Position numbers and translations under genes: made by a program. From positions 184,491 to 248,490 of the forward strand of contig JAVKOQ010000053.1 of assembly GCA_031835245.1 (NCBI GenBank): a stretch of DNA of 64,000 nucleotides. Direction: 5' to 3'. Shown in pieces: positions 1 to 8,717 of this stretch (positions are counted from its first letter, which is position 1; each line of letters opens with the position of its first letter). Source of the DNA: Balamuthia mandrillaris. Lineage: Eukaryota; Discosea; Longamoebia; Balamuthiidae. The notes under the pieces are model-generated. The model saw only the letters and a program-made list of their open reading frames with translations, ran no database searches and had not been told where the DNA came from.

Positions 1-32
1 GTTTTAACAACTCATTTCTGGACGCAACCACC

Positions 33-803
33 ATGGAAGTGGTACAACAAGAGGAGGAAGAGGAGAAGGCAACATCGCCGCGGTGCTCTCCCAAACGGTT
101 CAAGAAGGACAAACGGACGATGCAGCAAAAGAACATTGTTTGTACATTTGTTTCTGCTCAAGGTGACTACCCAACCCCCCCTTCATCCTCTGCCTCCCCA
201 TCCTCTTCAATCTCATCTTCTTCACGAGATGTTATCACTCCAGCCGATGGCGGGGATGACGTGGCCATTACTTTCTATCGTTCTGCTTCTCCTTCGGCAT
301 CTCCCCCTCTTCCCACGACTCCCGAGCGACCAACCTCCAAATTGGAAGCCTCCCGTTTCATTGTACCAACGCCCTTGTCATCACCTTCTCCAGCAGCCTC
401 TGTTCCCTGCTCTCCCTCCAAACCTTTTCCCTCTTCTCATTCCCGGTCTCCTATTCCATGTTCTCCTTCTCCCTCGTCCAACAAATCCTTCCTTTCACCT
501 TCGTCTTCTTCGCCTTCTCCTTCCCACAAACCAATTCTTCCTTCTCCTGCTACATCGTCATCCACTTCACTTTCTTCTCCAGCTGGCCTACGGGAAAGAC
601 TTCAAGCCGTACACAATAATGATAGTGATATCACCTCACCTCCAAAGCAAATGGAAAGAGCTCGCGATCTCAGCTCTCGCACGCAACGCGAGTTGGAGCG
701 GTTTAGGGAGATGCAACGAAGTAATGTGCGAAAGTTCCAGAATAAGGTCAAACAAGAGGCTGAAACCTTTCTCAAGGCTCGAAAGCAATTGTTTTCTGAG
801 TAA
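33..803 (+). CDS. Ser/Pro-rich low-complexity protein, unrecognised
   Basis: A single open frame of 256 residues starts at an ATG in a good eukaryotic context (accaccATGg). About residues 45-190 are almost entirely Ser and Pro, with short basic patches, and are probably disordered. The last 60 residues change character: they are charged and helical (around RELERFREMQRS and KQEAETFLKARK) and could form a short coiled coil. I recognise no domain and propose no function. The gene converges on the Rieske gene, whose stop lies 20 bp past this one. Codon use is like that of neighbouring genes, and the ordered C-terminus argues against a chance frame. An upstream exon outside the window cannot be excluded, because the frame begins only 33 bases in. 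Confidence 0.6.
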   Translation: MEVVQQEEEEEKATSPRCSPKRFKKDKRTMQQKNIVCTFVSAQGDYPTPPSSSASPSSSISSSSRDVITPADGGDDVAITFYRSASPSASPPLPTTPERPTSKLEASRFIVPTPLSSPSPAASVPCSPSKPFPSSHSRSPIPCSPSPSSNKSFLSPSSSSPSPSHKPILPSPATSSSTSLSSPAGLRERLQAVHNNDSDITSPPKQMERARDLSSRTQRELERFREMQRSNVRKFQNKVKQEAETFLKARKQLFSE

Positions 804-823
804 ATTGTGTACACAAAAGCATC

Positions 824-2091
824 TTATTCCTGCTTTCCTTGTTGAAAAACCATTCCTGAATGTACTTTTGGTGGTGTCTTTTGTGTTGGATGTTTCCATA
901 AACCTTTTTTGTTTCGTTGAACGAAAAGAGTGAAACAAAGAAGAAGGAGAAGGAGGAGGAGGAGGAGGAGAAGAAGAAGAAGAAAAACAAGAAGAAGAAA
1001 AAGGAGAACAAGAAGCAGAACAAGAAGAAGGGCAAACTGAAAGAAGGAAGGAGAAGTAGACAAGAAGGCATACCCATGTGAGCGTAGTGGTCAGAGGCCA
1101 AAGGCGTATCGCTAGTATCGAGTTTAACCCAAACTGTTCCATCCTCAACCTTAAAATGGATGAGTGAACGAAAAGATGAATGGAAGAACGAAGGAAAGTA
1201 CCTTGACATGATGAACCCGTTGTTTAACCCCTTTGGAGGAACAACCATCAGCCTTTTTGAGCAAACCCTCTCCAGTTGACATATCTATTCGGTATCTGCA
1301 TGTTTTTAAATGTTAAAAGAAAGAAGAAAGACGAAAGGAGAAAGAAGAACGAACGCACTTATGCCAAGGACACACAATACAAAGGTGACCATCCAGCTCT
1401 TCAATGTCGCCTTCTATCAACGGCCCGCCAAAGTCTATTGTGTTATTATTTCCAAGAGAACAGAAAGAAGTGAGGGGGGGGAGAGAGAGAGAGAGAGAGG
1501 AGAAGAAAGAAACGACAAGAAACAACAAGAAAGAGAGAATGAATAAAAGAAAGAGAACGAAAAAGAGAAGACAACAATATGTAATGTTACACATAAGTAA
1601 GCCAAAAAAAAAGGTGAAATGCATACGGTAGCAAACAGCGTCCATGGAGTAGTAGTCTCCCCTCTCAAAGCATACTAGCACATCCCGGCCATGAACAGGA
1701 AGACGCTTTCTCCGCCCTACAGCCTCCTGTATCTCCGCTTCCGTGCCAACGCGCACCCACTGTTCCACGCTTGCTTCATCTCTTTGTCCTATATTTTTTT
1801 TAACATTTAAGAGAGAGAGAAAGAGAGAGAAAGCAACAAGAAAGTACTTTTGACAACTTCGTAAGTATGGGAAGCATCAAAAACGAAATTGTAGCTGCCA
1901 GAGGCGTCGGCCTCGATGGGCTGGGCTTCCTCGGACAGATGGGAGTCCCGAAGATAAAAGTCGTTCATGGCGGACATCAAAGAGAGTTTCTTCTCGTTCA
2001 CATCGGAGCGCCTCAGTTGAAAGGAGCGTTGCCCGTGCGAATCTGCACGAGCAAAGAAATGGATCCGATCACTTGCATTCGGCGCATTCAT
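824..2091 (-). CDS. RFESD: Rieske [2Fe-2S] domain protein, RFESD type
   Basis: Six exons on the minus strand (2091-1848, 1788-1627, 1434-1359, 1295-1202, 1149-1074, 903-824) join in phase into 243 residues. The cluster-binding motif is assembled across introns: CYHFGGPL from exons 2 and 3, then CPWHKYRI from exons 3 and 4, giving the two Cys and two His ligands of a Rieske centre. Segments GDIEELDGHLCIVCPWHKY and STGEGLLKKADGCSSKGVKQ follow the order of vertebrate RFESD, which I know as a soluble Rieske ferredoxin-like protein. About 85 residues precede the domain and are not in the vertebrate protein; they show no clear targeting signal. The protein is likely a soluble electron carrier or the ferredoxin part of an oxygenase system (inference). 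The start ATG at 2091 follows a purine-rich leader. The gene shares a divergent promoter with the gene starting at 2438. Confidence 0.9.
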
Positions 2092-2125
2092 TCTTTTCTT
2101 TTGCTTGTTGCAACGCTATAGCACA

Positions 2126-2226
2126 TCACGTCGTCGCGAAATCCTTAAAAAATTGAAGATTATCGTCGATCACGTCGTCGTGGAGTTTTGGAATAAATGT
2201 CGACAACTGCCGTTATCCTTAAAAGA
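2126..2226. promoter_or_regulatory. Divergent promoter with duplicated motifs
   Basis: The 346 bp between the two divergent starts (2091 minus, 2438 plus) contain TCACGTCGTCG twice (2126-2136 and 2170-2180) and ATCCTTAAAA twice (2141-2150 and 2217-2226). No coding sequence is visible here. Exact duplication of two different motifs in so short a stretch suggests transcription-factor sites, but the function is inferred. Confidence 0.35.
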
Positions 2227-2437
2227 ATAAATGTGGACATTTTTTACCTGAAAAAATAACGACGGTTCGTCGAACGTTACCTTTTTTTGATTTGTTCAAT
2301 CTCCTTTGGCGCAAAACAATGCATTGGATCGACCGATACCATTGTCTTTTTTGTCCGCGATTTCTGCCACCACTTGGCAAAGGAGTCTAAGTTATTGGGA
2401 GTTGGAGGAAGGCAACAAAAAGACAGCAGCAGAAGGA

Positions 2438-3950
2438 ATGAATAACACCGACTCTATCCGTGAGGCAGACGAATTGTTGGAAGCTCTGTTGAAGGATTAT
2501 CAAGAGCCTGCAGCTGCGACACCACCAGTGAGACAGTTCAACGCCCCCTTTCGCAGTCCCTCCTCCCCCTCCTCCTCTATGTCTTCTCTCCCTGCTTTCC
2601 AACAGCAACAACAACCTCAGCAGAACACTGCCTCCACCTTACCAAAACAGACGACACAAGCACCTCCCAGCCCAGCTTCGTCTCTCCCCCCTGCCACCAA
2701 AGATCCAGCACCTGCTCAGGAAGAGAGTGACGACGAAGATGAGTCCAAGGATGACAGCGAGGACGAAAACAAAAAGGAGCAGAGCAGCAGGAACAGTCCA
2801 TCTCCTTCAAAGAAAAAACGAAGCTCCGCGGTGTCCAGCGTGAAAAAGAGTTTGACGCTTAGAAGAAAGAAAAAGTCAAAAGAAAAAGAGGGGGACTCAA
2901 GCGAAGAGGACTCACCAAAAAGAGAGGAAGAATTGAAGAGGAGTGGCACCTTGAGAAATGCAAACCAAAGCAGCGGTCTGCAGCAACAAAAGAGTAGCTC
3001 TGGCAAGAGTAGTGCTGACTCTTCTGAAGGAATCGAGGTGGAAAGCAGCTTCATCCAAGGTTTGTTTTTCTCTTGCGTCCACTGTCTCCATTTCTAAAGC
3101 CTCTGTTTCCGCATCCATCTGCAGCGAGTGACAGGAGCAGGTTTGCTCAAAGCCCGGTGATGAGAGAGGCGAGGCTGGCGGTGATGAGCATGCGCAAGCT
3201 CGAAGCTTGCGCGCATGACAGCAATGTGGGTATAGAAGACTTTTTGGTGGCGGCTAGACAAACTGTCGGATCTTTCACGGTCCTCTTTGAGAAGTTGACC
3301 AACCAAGGCAGGGAAGACCTTATCAGCACCCTTAAAATGTGCAGTGTAAGTTCTTTTCTCCCCACTGTTATTGTTCTTTCACTAAGCTTCTTCCGCCAAC
3401 TTCCTCAAACTTCTTCTTTGTTGAGGTTCTTCTCGTTCTTCTTCTTCAAATTCTTACGCCGCTTCTTCTTTTCTCGTTATCCCTTCTGCTTCTCATCTCC
3501 GCTTCCGTTGACTGAAATACTTCGCTTGGCGTTTTGAAGGTGAAACTTATCTCCTCGGGGAAAACGTTCAAGCAACAACCAAACAACGAAGAAGCAAGAG
3601 GTCAGTTTGCTGAAGCCCAAAACGAGGTTGCAGAGTGCATTCGCTTCATCTTGTCCCAAACCTGCGCCAGTTCTGGTTCTAGAGCAGGCAGCTTTTTAGG
3701 AGGGAGCAGCCCAGTAGCATCTTCAGTCGAACGAAGAGGAACAACTCAGTCTGGAAGCAGTTCGCCATTGACGACCTCATCTTCTCAAGCGCTAACATCA
3801 GCGTCCTCTTCGGCCCTGGGATATCCTGAACTTGGCGGAATGCTTCAGTTAGTCCAACTGCGCGACTTATCGGTGATCGACGAAAAGGACTACAAAGAGC
3901 TGAGAGACGCGCTTCTCCAGCAGTTCAAGCGGAGAATCGGCAAAAGCTAG
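2438..3950 (+). CDS. Low-complexity protein with helical domain and SHOCT-like C-terminus
   Basis: Three exons (2438-3059, 3125-3345, 3540-3950) join in phase to 417 residues. The N-terminus (READELLEALLKDYQEP) is a short amphipathic helix. It is followed by about 180 residues of Pro/Gln/Ser, acidic and Lys-rich low complexity. Residues from about 210 to 310 look all-helical (MREARLAVMSMRKLEACAHD, DFLVAARQTVGSFTVLFEKL, QFAEAQNEVAECIRFIL) and faintly recall vinculin/talin-type helical bundles. The last 30 residues (LRDLSVIDEKDYKELRDALL) have the spacing of a SHOCT motif, a short C-terminal module known mainly from bacterial proteins. The open frame extends upstream to 2306, but I prefer the ATG at 2438, where the protein-like sequence begins. 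Function unknown. Confidence 0.7.
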
Positions 3951-4258
3951 TTGTTTGTGTTGGTTTTCTGTTATTGTCAAACTTGGTTATTGACACCACT
4001 CCACACTTGCCTTGGCTGTGTATCCCCAATCAAGAGTAGGAGATGACCTGGTGTGCACTAGATTTGTTGTTGCCCAAACAGGGGAGGAGACTTCTCATGA
4101 TATTGCTCAGGAGTTGTGACATTGGAATCATCAGGAGATGAAAGGCTCGCTCTCCGAGCTCCTATGTTGGGAGAAGCCTCGTCAACAATTCTACTCACCA
4201 CTCTAGATATTGCGTAATTGCGTGCAACACAGGCTAACGCCAACAGCAGGAGCAACGA

Positions 4259-4316
4259 ACCAGGCCTCTGTCCACTCTTAATCATGTGGTCGTAGGATCG
4301 AGCCCCAGGCCTGGCG
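4259..4316 (+). pseudogene. tRNA-Lys(CUU)-like sequence without a D arm
   Basis: The stretch CTCTTAATC...GGTCGTAGGATCGAGCCCCA closely follows the anticodon loop, variable region and T arm of eukaryotic tRNA-Lys with anticodon CUU. The flanks ACCAGGC (4259-4265) and GCCTGGC (4309-4315) can pair over six of seven positions as an acceptor stem, and a T6 run at 4322-4327 could end Pol III transcription. Only nine bases separate the 5' acceptor strand from the anticodon loop, so the D arm and the 5' anticodon strand are missing, and the T stem is weak. I see no A box. It is most likely a relic, or a fragment of a tRNA-derived repeat, rather than a working tRNA. The rest of the 3951-4427 gap shows no convincing gene. 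Confidence 0.4.
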
Positions 4317-4427
4317 ATCAATTTTTTAGTGAATTGGATCTAAAGAGGTGCGATGCTTTGATCTATTGCACAGAGTTTTAAACCACCAATCAAAAATCAA
4401 AATGGAGGGCCTTTTCTTGTATTCGTC

Positions 4428-6026
4428 ATGTCGACACGCTTCAAACAAAAAAAAAGTACAAAGAAAAAGACAACAAAAAAAGGCCTTAGGGGATGTAATT
4501 CGAGAATGCGCCCTAAAACCAAGAAGCAAGAAACGAAAGCGTCAGAGGAGGCGGCACCACCGCGACCACACCGTTGGCGACCCGCCCAAGAAGACGACCA
4601 CGATGCTCCTCCTCCTGGCGTCCAACATTTTTATTCCGACTTGGAGCCGCCCACGCCGGGTCCTCGCGTACGACTCCATCGCACCGAAGCAAATGTAGAG
4701 GGAGTGGAGGAAGGAGCGCTTCTTCCAGGGTGGGCGGCCGAGGCCTTGTCACCAATCTCTCTGTTGAACTGCGTTCAAAGCGCTGCCCTGCCGGTTTTCT
4801 TCGGCAGTCACCACCACGCCTTGTTGTGTGCGCCAAGCGGCTGTGGCAAGGGCACCTCTGCTCTCTTTGCCCTCTTTCGAGAACTTCAGCAAGAAGGGAA
4901 GCGAGTAGCCGGAAGGATAGGAGAAGGAGTGATGACGGCCTATGTGGTTCCATCCACACGAGTGAAGGAGCCCATCATGAGGTGGCTCCGTCGTCGGCTT
5001 TGTCCTCTCCAAGTGAAAGTGAGGGACGTTTCGCAACTCCAACGTGAACCACAAGAACCAGAAGGAGACCACAAAGGACAAGAGGGTGATGGAGAGAAAG
5101 AAGAAGGAAGCAGCTTTGTTTTGGCAGTTGGAGAAGTAAACGAGTGGAAGGGGCTCGCGGCAAGCAGCAGAATGCAGCACTTGCAGTTGATTCTTATCCA
5201 AGACGTGGAGGAGCTATGTGATGCGCAAGAAGAAGGACAAGAGAGCTGTCTCCAGGAGCTGTTAGCATCGCTTCTTTCTGCAAACAACGAGAATGCACGT
5301 GTTGTGGCATTGGCTGGAGCTATTGATGAACGACAGGTTTGTGACTCCTGGAAGCACATCCGCCGGTGCTTAACACAACATGCACAGAAAGAAGACGTGG
5401 TGGAACTGACCTTCAACAGCCGCTACAGATATCCCTTGCTAAACAGGCAGAGCTTTGTACGAATAGCAATCTCGCAAAACAAGAAGATGAACAAAGAAGA
5501 AGAACGGGAAGAGAAAGAAAGGAGGACAGCAATTGAGAGAGCGATAGTGGAGGGACTACAATGTGCGTGCCGCGAGTTGCTTCACACTGGCTCGAGTTTA
5601 TCATCATCCATTTCTCCGCTCATTGTGCTCTACTACGAATCCACCAACCCTCTCGCCTTCACCGCTGTCAACACTCTCTCCGCACTCCACGCCCACAAGA
5701 AGGAAGCACAACGCACAAACATGACGTTGAATATAATACAAGTGCACACCATGCAAGACTGGGAAGAGGCCGCTTCGAAAAAAAACGACATGCTTCATCC
5801 CTCTCGGAGCAATGGCGCCACCGTGTTGGCGCTTGGCAGTCACTCCTTTTTGTGGGCCAGTTCCTCCAAAGAACTGCCGATGGGACACCAGGTCATCGTT
5901 TGCTCTGTGTTGGATGAGCGGCCGCCCACTCGCCCGGAGGCAAAGCACATGACGGCTCACACAGAACGCTTCGTGATGGTTGCTGATGATCGGCTGTGCG
6001 ACGCATTCATGGCTTCCATGACCTGA
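4428..6026 (+). CDS. Divergent Ski2/DExH-like NTPase, probably degenerate helicase
   Basis: A single open frame of 532 residues. After a basic N-terminal 90 residues, a Ski2-like helicase core can be traced: a Q-motif-like LLNCVQSAALPVF, then a P-loop (LLCAPSGCGKGTSALFALF), then YVVPSTRVKEPIMRWL at the place of motif Ia. LQLILIQDVEEL sits where DExH motif II belongs, with DVEE in place of DExH. The P-loop has GKG instead of GKT. The C-terminal part (IVLYYESTNP, GATVLALGSHSFLWASS, GHQVIVCSVLDER) keeps the order of a second RecA lobe of the Brr2/HELQ type, but I do not find the arginine-finger motif. Nucleotide hydrolysis may therefore be lost. A second ATG (MRPKTKK, about 4506) is possible. 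The gene lies same-strand, about 260 bp upstream of the SLC35F6-type gene. Confidence 0.6.
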   Translation: MSTRFKQKKSTKKKTTKKGLRGCNSRMRPKTKKQETKASEEAAPPRPHRWRPAQEDDHDAPPPGVQHFYSDLEPPTPGPRVRLHRTEANVEGVEEGALLPGWAAEALSPISLLNCVQSAALPVFFGSHHHALLCAPSGCGKGTSALFALFRELQQEGKRVAGRIGEGVMTAYVVPSTRVKEPIMRWLRRRLCPLQVKVRDVSQLQREPQEPEGDHKGQEGDGEKEEGSSFVLAVGEVNEWKGLAASSRMQHLQLILIQDVEELCDAQEEGQESCLQELLASLLSANNENARVVALAGAIDERQVCDSWKHIRRCLTQHAQKEDVVELTFNSRYRYPLLNRQSFVRIAISQNKKMNKEEEREEKERRTAIERAIVEGLQCACRELLHTGSSLSSSISPLIVLYYESTNPLAFTAVNTLSALHAHKKEAQRTNMTLNIIQVHTMQDWEEAASKKNDMLHPSRSNGATVLALGSHSFLWASSSKELPMGHQVIVCSVLDERPPTRPEAKHMTAHTERFVMVADDRLCDAFMASMT

Positions 6027-6282
6027 AAAACAATGCGAGGCGAAGAATTTTTCGTGAAATTTCATCAGCATACAGGAAAAGGTGCCACCTTAAATGTCGA
6101 CAAGAATGACATTTGTTTTGCTCTTTTATTTGTAGCGCAGAAGGAAGAAAGAGAAAGCGAAGAGACGTGATAGACTACCCCCGCGCCCTTTCTCTTTCGC
6201 TCTTTTTTTTTTTTTTTTTTTTTTTGTGCAGGGGGTTCGAAGAAGGCTTTGTTTTTGCAGCAGTGAAACTTGGTGCCAGCGA
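6027..6282. other. Intergenic stretch with poly-T run
   Basis: No gene is seen here. A pyrimidine-rich stretch with about 21 T in a row (6205-6225) lies just upstream of the start at 6283. It may serve as the promoter and leader of the transporter gene. Confidence 0.3.
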
Positions 6283-8560
6283 ATGAAATTCTACATCATT
6301 ATTTTGGTAGCTGGTATGCTACTCACGGGCTCCATCAATACCATCGTGAAGAGAGCCCAAAATGAAGCGTAGGGTGTCCTTCTTTTATTTATTTATTTTT
6401 TTTAACAACACAAAATACTTATCCCTTCACACATCAAAAAAAGTTCAGCCAAAGGAATCGACGGTAAAGATCGTCAATTTGAGCATCCGTGGTTCCAAAC
6501 GTGGGTCATGTTCATCGGGGAGTTTCTGTGCCTTGGCGGCCTCTTTGTTCAACGCTACTTGGAGTATCGGCGGAGGAAGCAGGCTGACGCAAAGTCCTTC
6601 CAGTACGGCCCCATTAACGATGAGGTGGAGGTTCCTCCTCTTACCCCTAAGCCACGGGTATGCCTTTTTTTTGTTTGCTGTCATTACGTGTTGCGTGTAC
6701 CGTTTTTCTTTCCTGGCATTTGTCTTCTTTCTTGCTCTCTTGTGTTTTGGTTCTCTTTCTCTTCTATTGTTTCGCTGCTCCCTCGTGCTTCTCTGTCTCT
6801 GTCTCTGTCTCTGTCTCTGTCTCTGTCTCTGTCTCTGTCTCTGTCTCTGTCTCTGTCTCTGTCTCTGTCTCTGTCTCTGTCTCTGTCTCTGTCTCTGTCT
6901 CTGTCTCTGTCTCTGTCTCTGTCTCTGTCTCTGTCTCTGTCTCTGTCTCTGTCTCTGTCTCTGTCTCTGTCTCTGTCTCTGTCTCTGTCTCTGTCTCTGT
7001 CTCTGTCTCTGTCTCTGTCTCTGTCTCTGTCTCTGAAACGAATCAAACAATTACAACCAAACGAAGATATTTCAATGGGTGTTGATACTTCCAACACTGT
7101 TTGATTTGGCGGGTACCACTTTGGCAGGCATTGGTCTGTTATGGATTTATGCTTCCGTTTGGCAAATGCTCAGGTAATTTTTTTCCTTTCTCTCTTTTGC
7201 TTTCTTTATCTTTTGGTTTTTGTTGTAAAAACTTAACTCATAAGCGAACAAAACAAAATAAAGAGGGTCAATCATCGTTTTTACGGGCATTCTGTCGGTA
7301 ATCTTTTTGAAGCGGAAACTGTCGGCTTATCATTGGTTGGGTATGGCCATCGTGGTGCTGGGCCTTGCCCTGGTAGGCACTGCAAGTATTCTCGGCGAAT
7401 CTGGAAGCAAAGGCTATAAAGTAAGTCTCCTTGTTCTCTTTTTTTTTTCCCTTTTTTTTCTTTTTGTTTCTTTTTCTTTTTTGTTCTCTGCTTGTTTTCT
7501 CACCCATACGTTTGTACACGTACAAAAGATGTATTTGGGAATAGGCCTCATTCTTTTGGGACAACTGTGCAGTGCTGGACAGATGGTTGTGGAAGAGACC
7601 TTTGTAAAGGGAAGAGCACTTCCTCCATTGCAAATTGTCGGATTGGAAGGTTTCTTTGGATTGGTTATCATGACTGTGGTCTTTTTGCCCGTCATTTACT
7701 TCATTCCTGGTAGTCAACCCAGTCACTTTTCCCATGGAAGCTATGAAAACACATTAGATGCTTTTGTGCAGGTTTGTTTCTTCTTCGTTTCTCCTTTTAC
7801 TCTATTCCTTCCCTGTTTCCATCTTTTAGTCCTTTCTTATTTGTTTTTTTCCTGGTCATCCACTTTCTTCTGTTATGAATGCTCACTTCTCGTTCTCACT
7901 TTTTTTCTTTAGTTGGGTAACAGCTGGTTTTTGTTGGCTACAACATTCGGATATCTCATTTCAATTGCTTTCTACAACTTTTTCGGTTTGGCTGTTACCA
8001 AATCCTTAACTGCTGTTCATCGAACCCTCATTGATGCCTGTCGAACCATTATCGTTTGGGTTGTTGGTATGTCTTTTCTTTCATTTTTGCTTCTATTATC
8101 TTCTCTCTGTCTTGCCGTTCCTTGTCTTTTCTTTCGTTCATTCTTTCTCTCTCTTGTTGTTTCTTTTTTGTCGGTTCGTTCTTGTTGCTTCTTTCTGTTT
8201 TCCTTCTTTCTTTCTTTCGTTTTTGCTAAAACATAACACCAAGGTCTTTTCTTGTACTACGCCGTCGACTTGCACGACATCGGAGAGGCGTGGACGAAAT
8301 GGTCGGGCCTGCAAGTGGCCGGGTTTGTGCTCTTATTTTTAGGCACGCTTATCTACAACGCCGTGGTTAAGCTCCCCTTTTTCCGTTACGAGAAGCCGAA
8401 AATGGCTGAAGTCATCAAAGTGGCGGTTCAGGACAGCGAGACGGAACCGCTGATTGATGATAGCACCTCCTCCATGTGGAGCGATGAGCTGCCTACTTCC
8501 TTGCGAAGAATGAAGAACGAGGAATGGGTGGAAGAAGATACAGGGATGAAGAGAGAATGA
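6283..8560 (+). CDS. SLC35F6: SLC35F6-type membrane transporter
   Basis: Seven exons (6283-6368, 6444-6657, 7067-7173, 7264-7420, 7529-7771, 7913-8066, 8244-8560) sum exactly to 425 residues. Sequence order matches SLC35F6 from animals: LVAGMLLTGSINTIVKRAQN at the start, FEHPWFQTWVMFIGEFLCL in TM2, LPTLFDLAGTTLAG, IIVFTGILSVIFLKRKLS, TFVKGRALPPLQIVGLEGFF, IAFYNFFGLAVTKSLTAVHR and TIIVWVVGLFLYYAVDL. About ten hydrophobic segments fit the drug/metabolite transporter fold. In animals this protein is lysosomal or mitochondrial and its substrate is not settled. The hydrophilic tail ends in acidic residues (SETEPLIDDSTSSM) with a leucine-based sorting-like motif (EPLI), consistent with a late endosomal location (inference). 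Intron 2 carries a long hexanucleotide array. Confidence 0.92.
6789..7034 (+). repeat. (TCTCTG)n hexanucleotide array, about 41 copies
   Basis: A nearly perfect CTGTCT/TCTCTG array of about 245 bp fills the middle of intron 2 of the SLC35F6-type gene. It is pyrimidine-biased on the sense strand. It makes long open frames on both strands (Leu-Cys, Ser-Val, Gln-Arg, Arg-Asp repeats) which are artefacts. Confidence 0.95.
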
Positions 8561-8717
8561 GTGAAGGAAAGAAGGAAAGAAGGAAAGATGAAAGAATGAA
8601 GAAGACGAAGATGATGCAAAAACTTATTTTCTTTACTTTTCACTGAAGTCCTTTTTTTTTAACCAGAGAGAAGAGAGAAAGGAAGAAAGAAACGACAAGA
8701 ACAAGGACGAACCAACG

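Noticed and set aside
4058-4321. 87-residue minus-strand frame with a hydrophobic stretch (SLLLLLALACVARN)
   Set aside because: It overlaps the tRNA-Lys-like sequence, has a polar, unpatterned remainder and no promoter evidence; a chance frame is more likely.
6362-7104. Long frames of Leu-Cys, Ser-Val, Gln-Arg and Arg-Asp repeats on both strands
   Set aside because: They are translations of the intronic TCTCTG array; the phase-perfect exons of the SLC35F6-type gene flank it.
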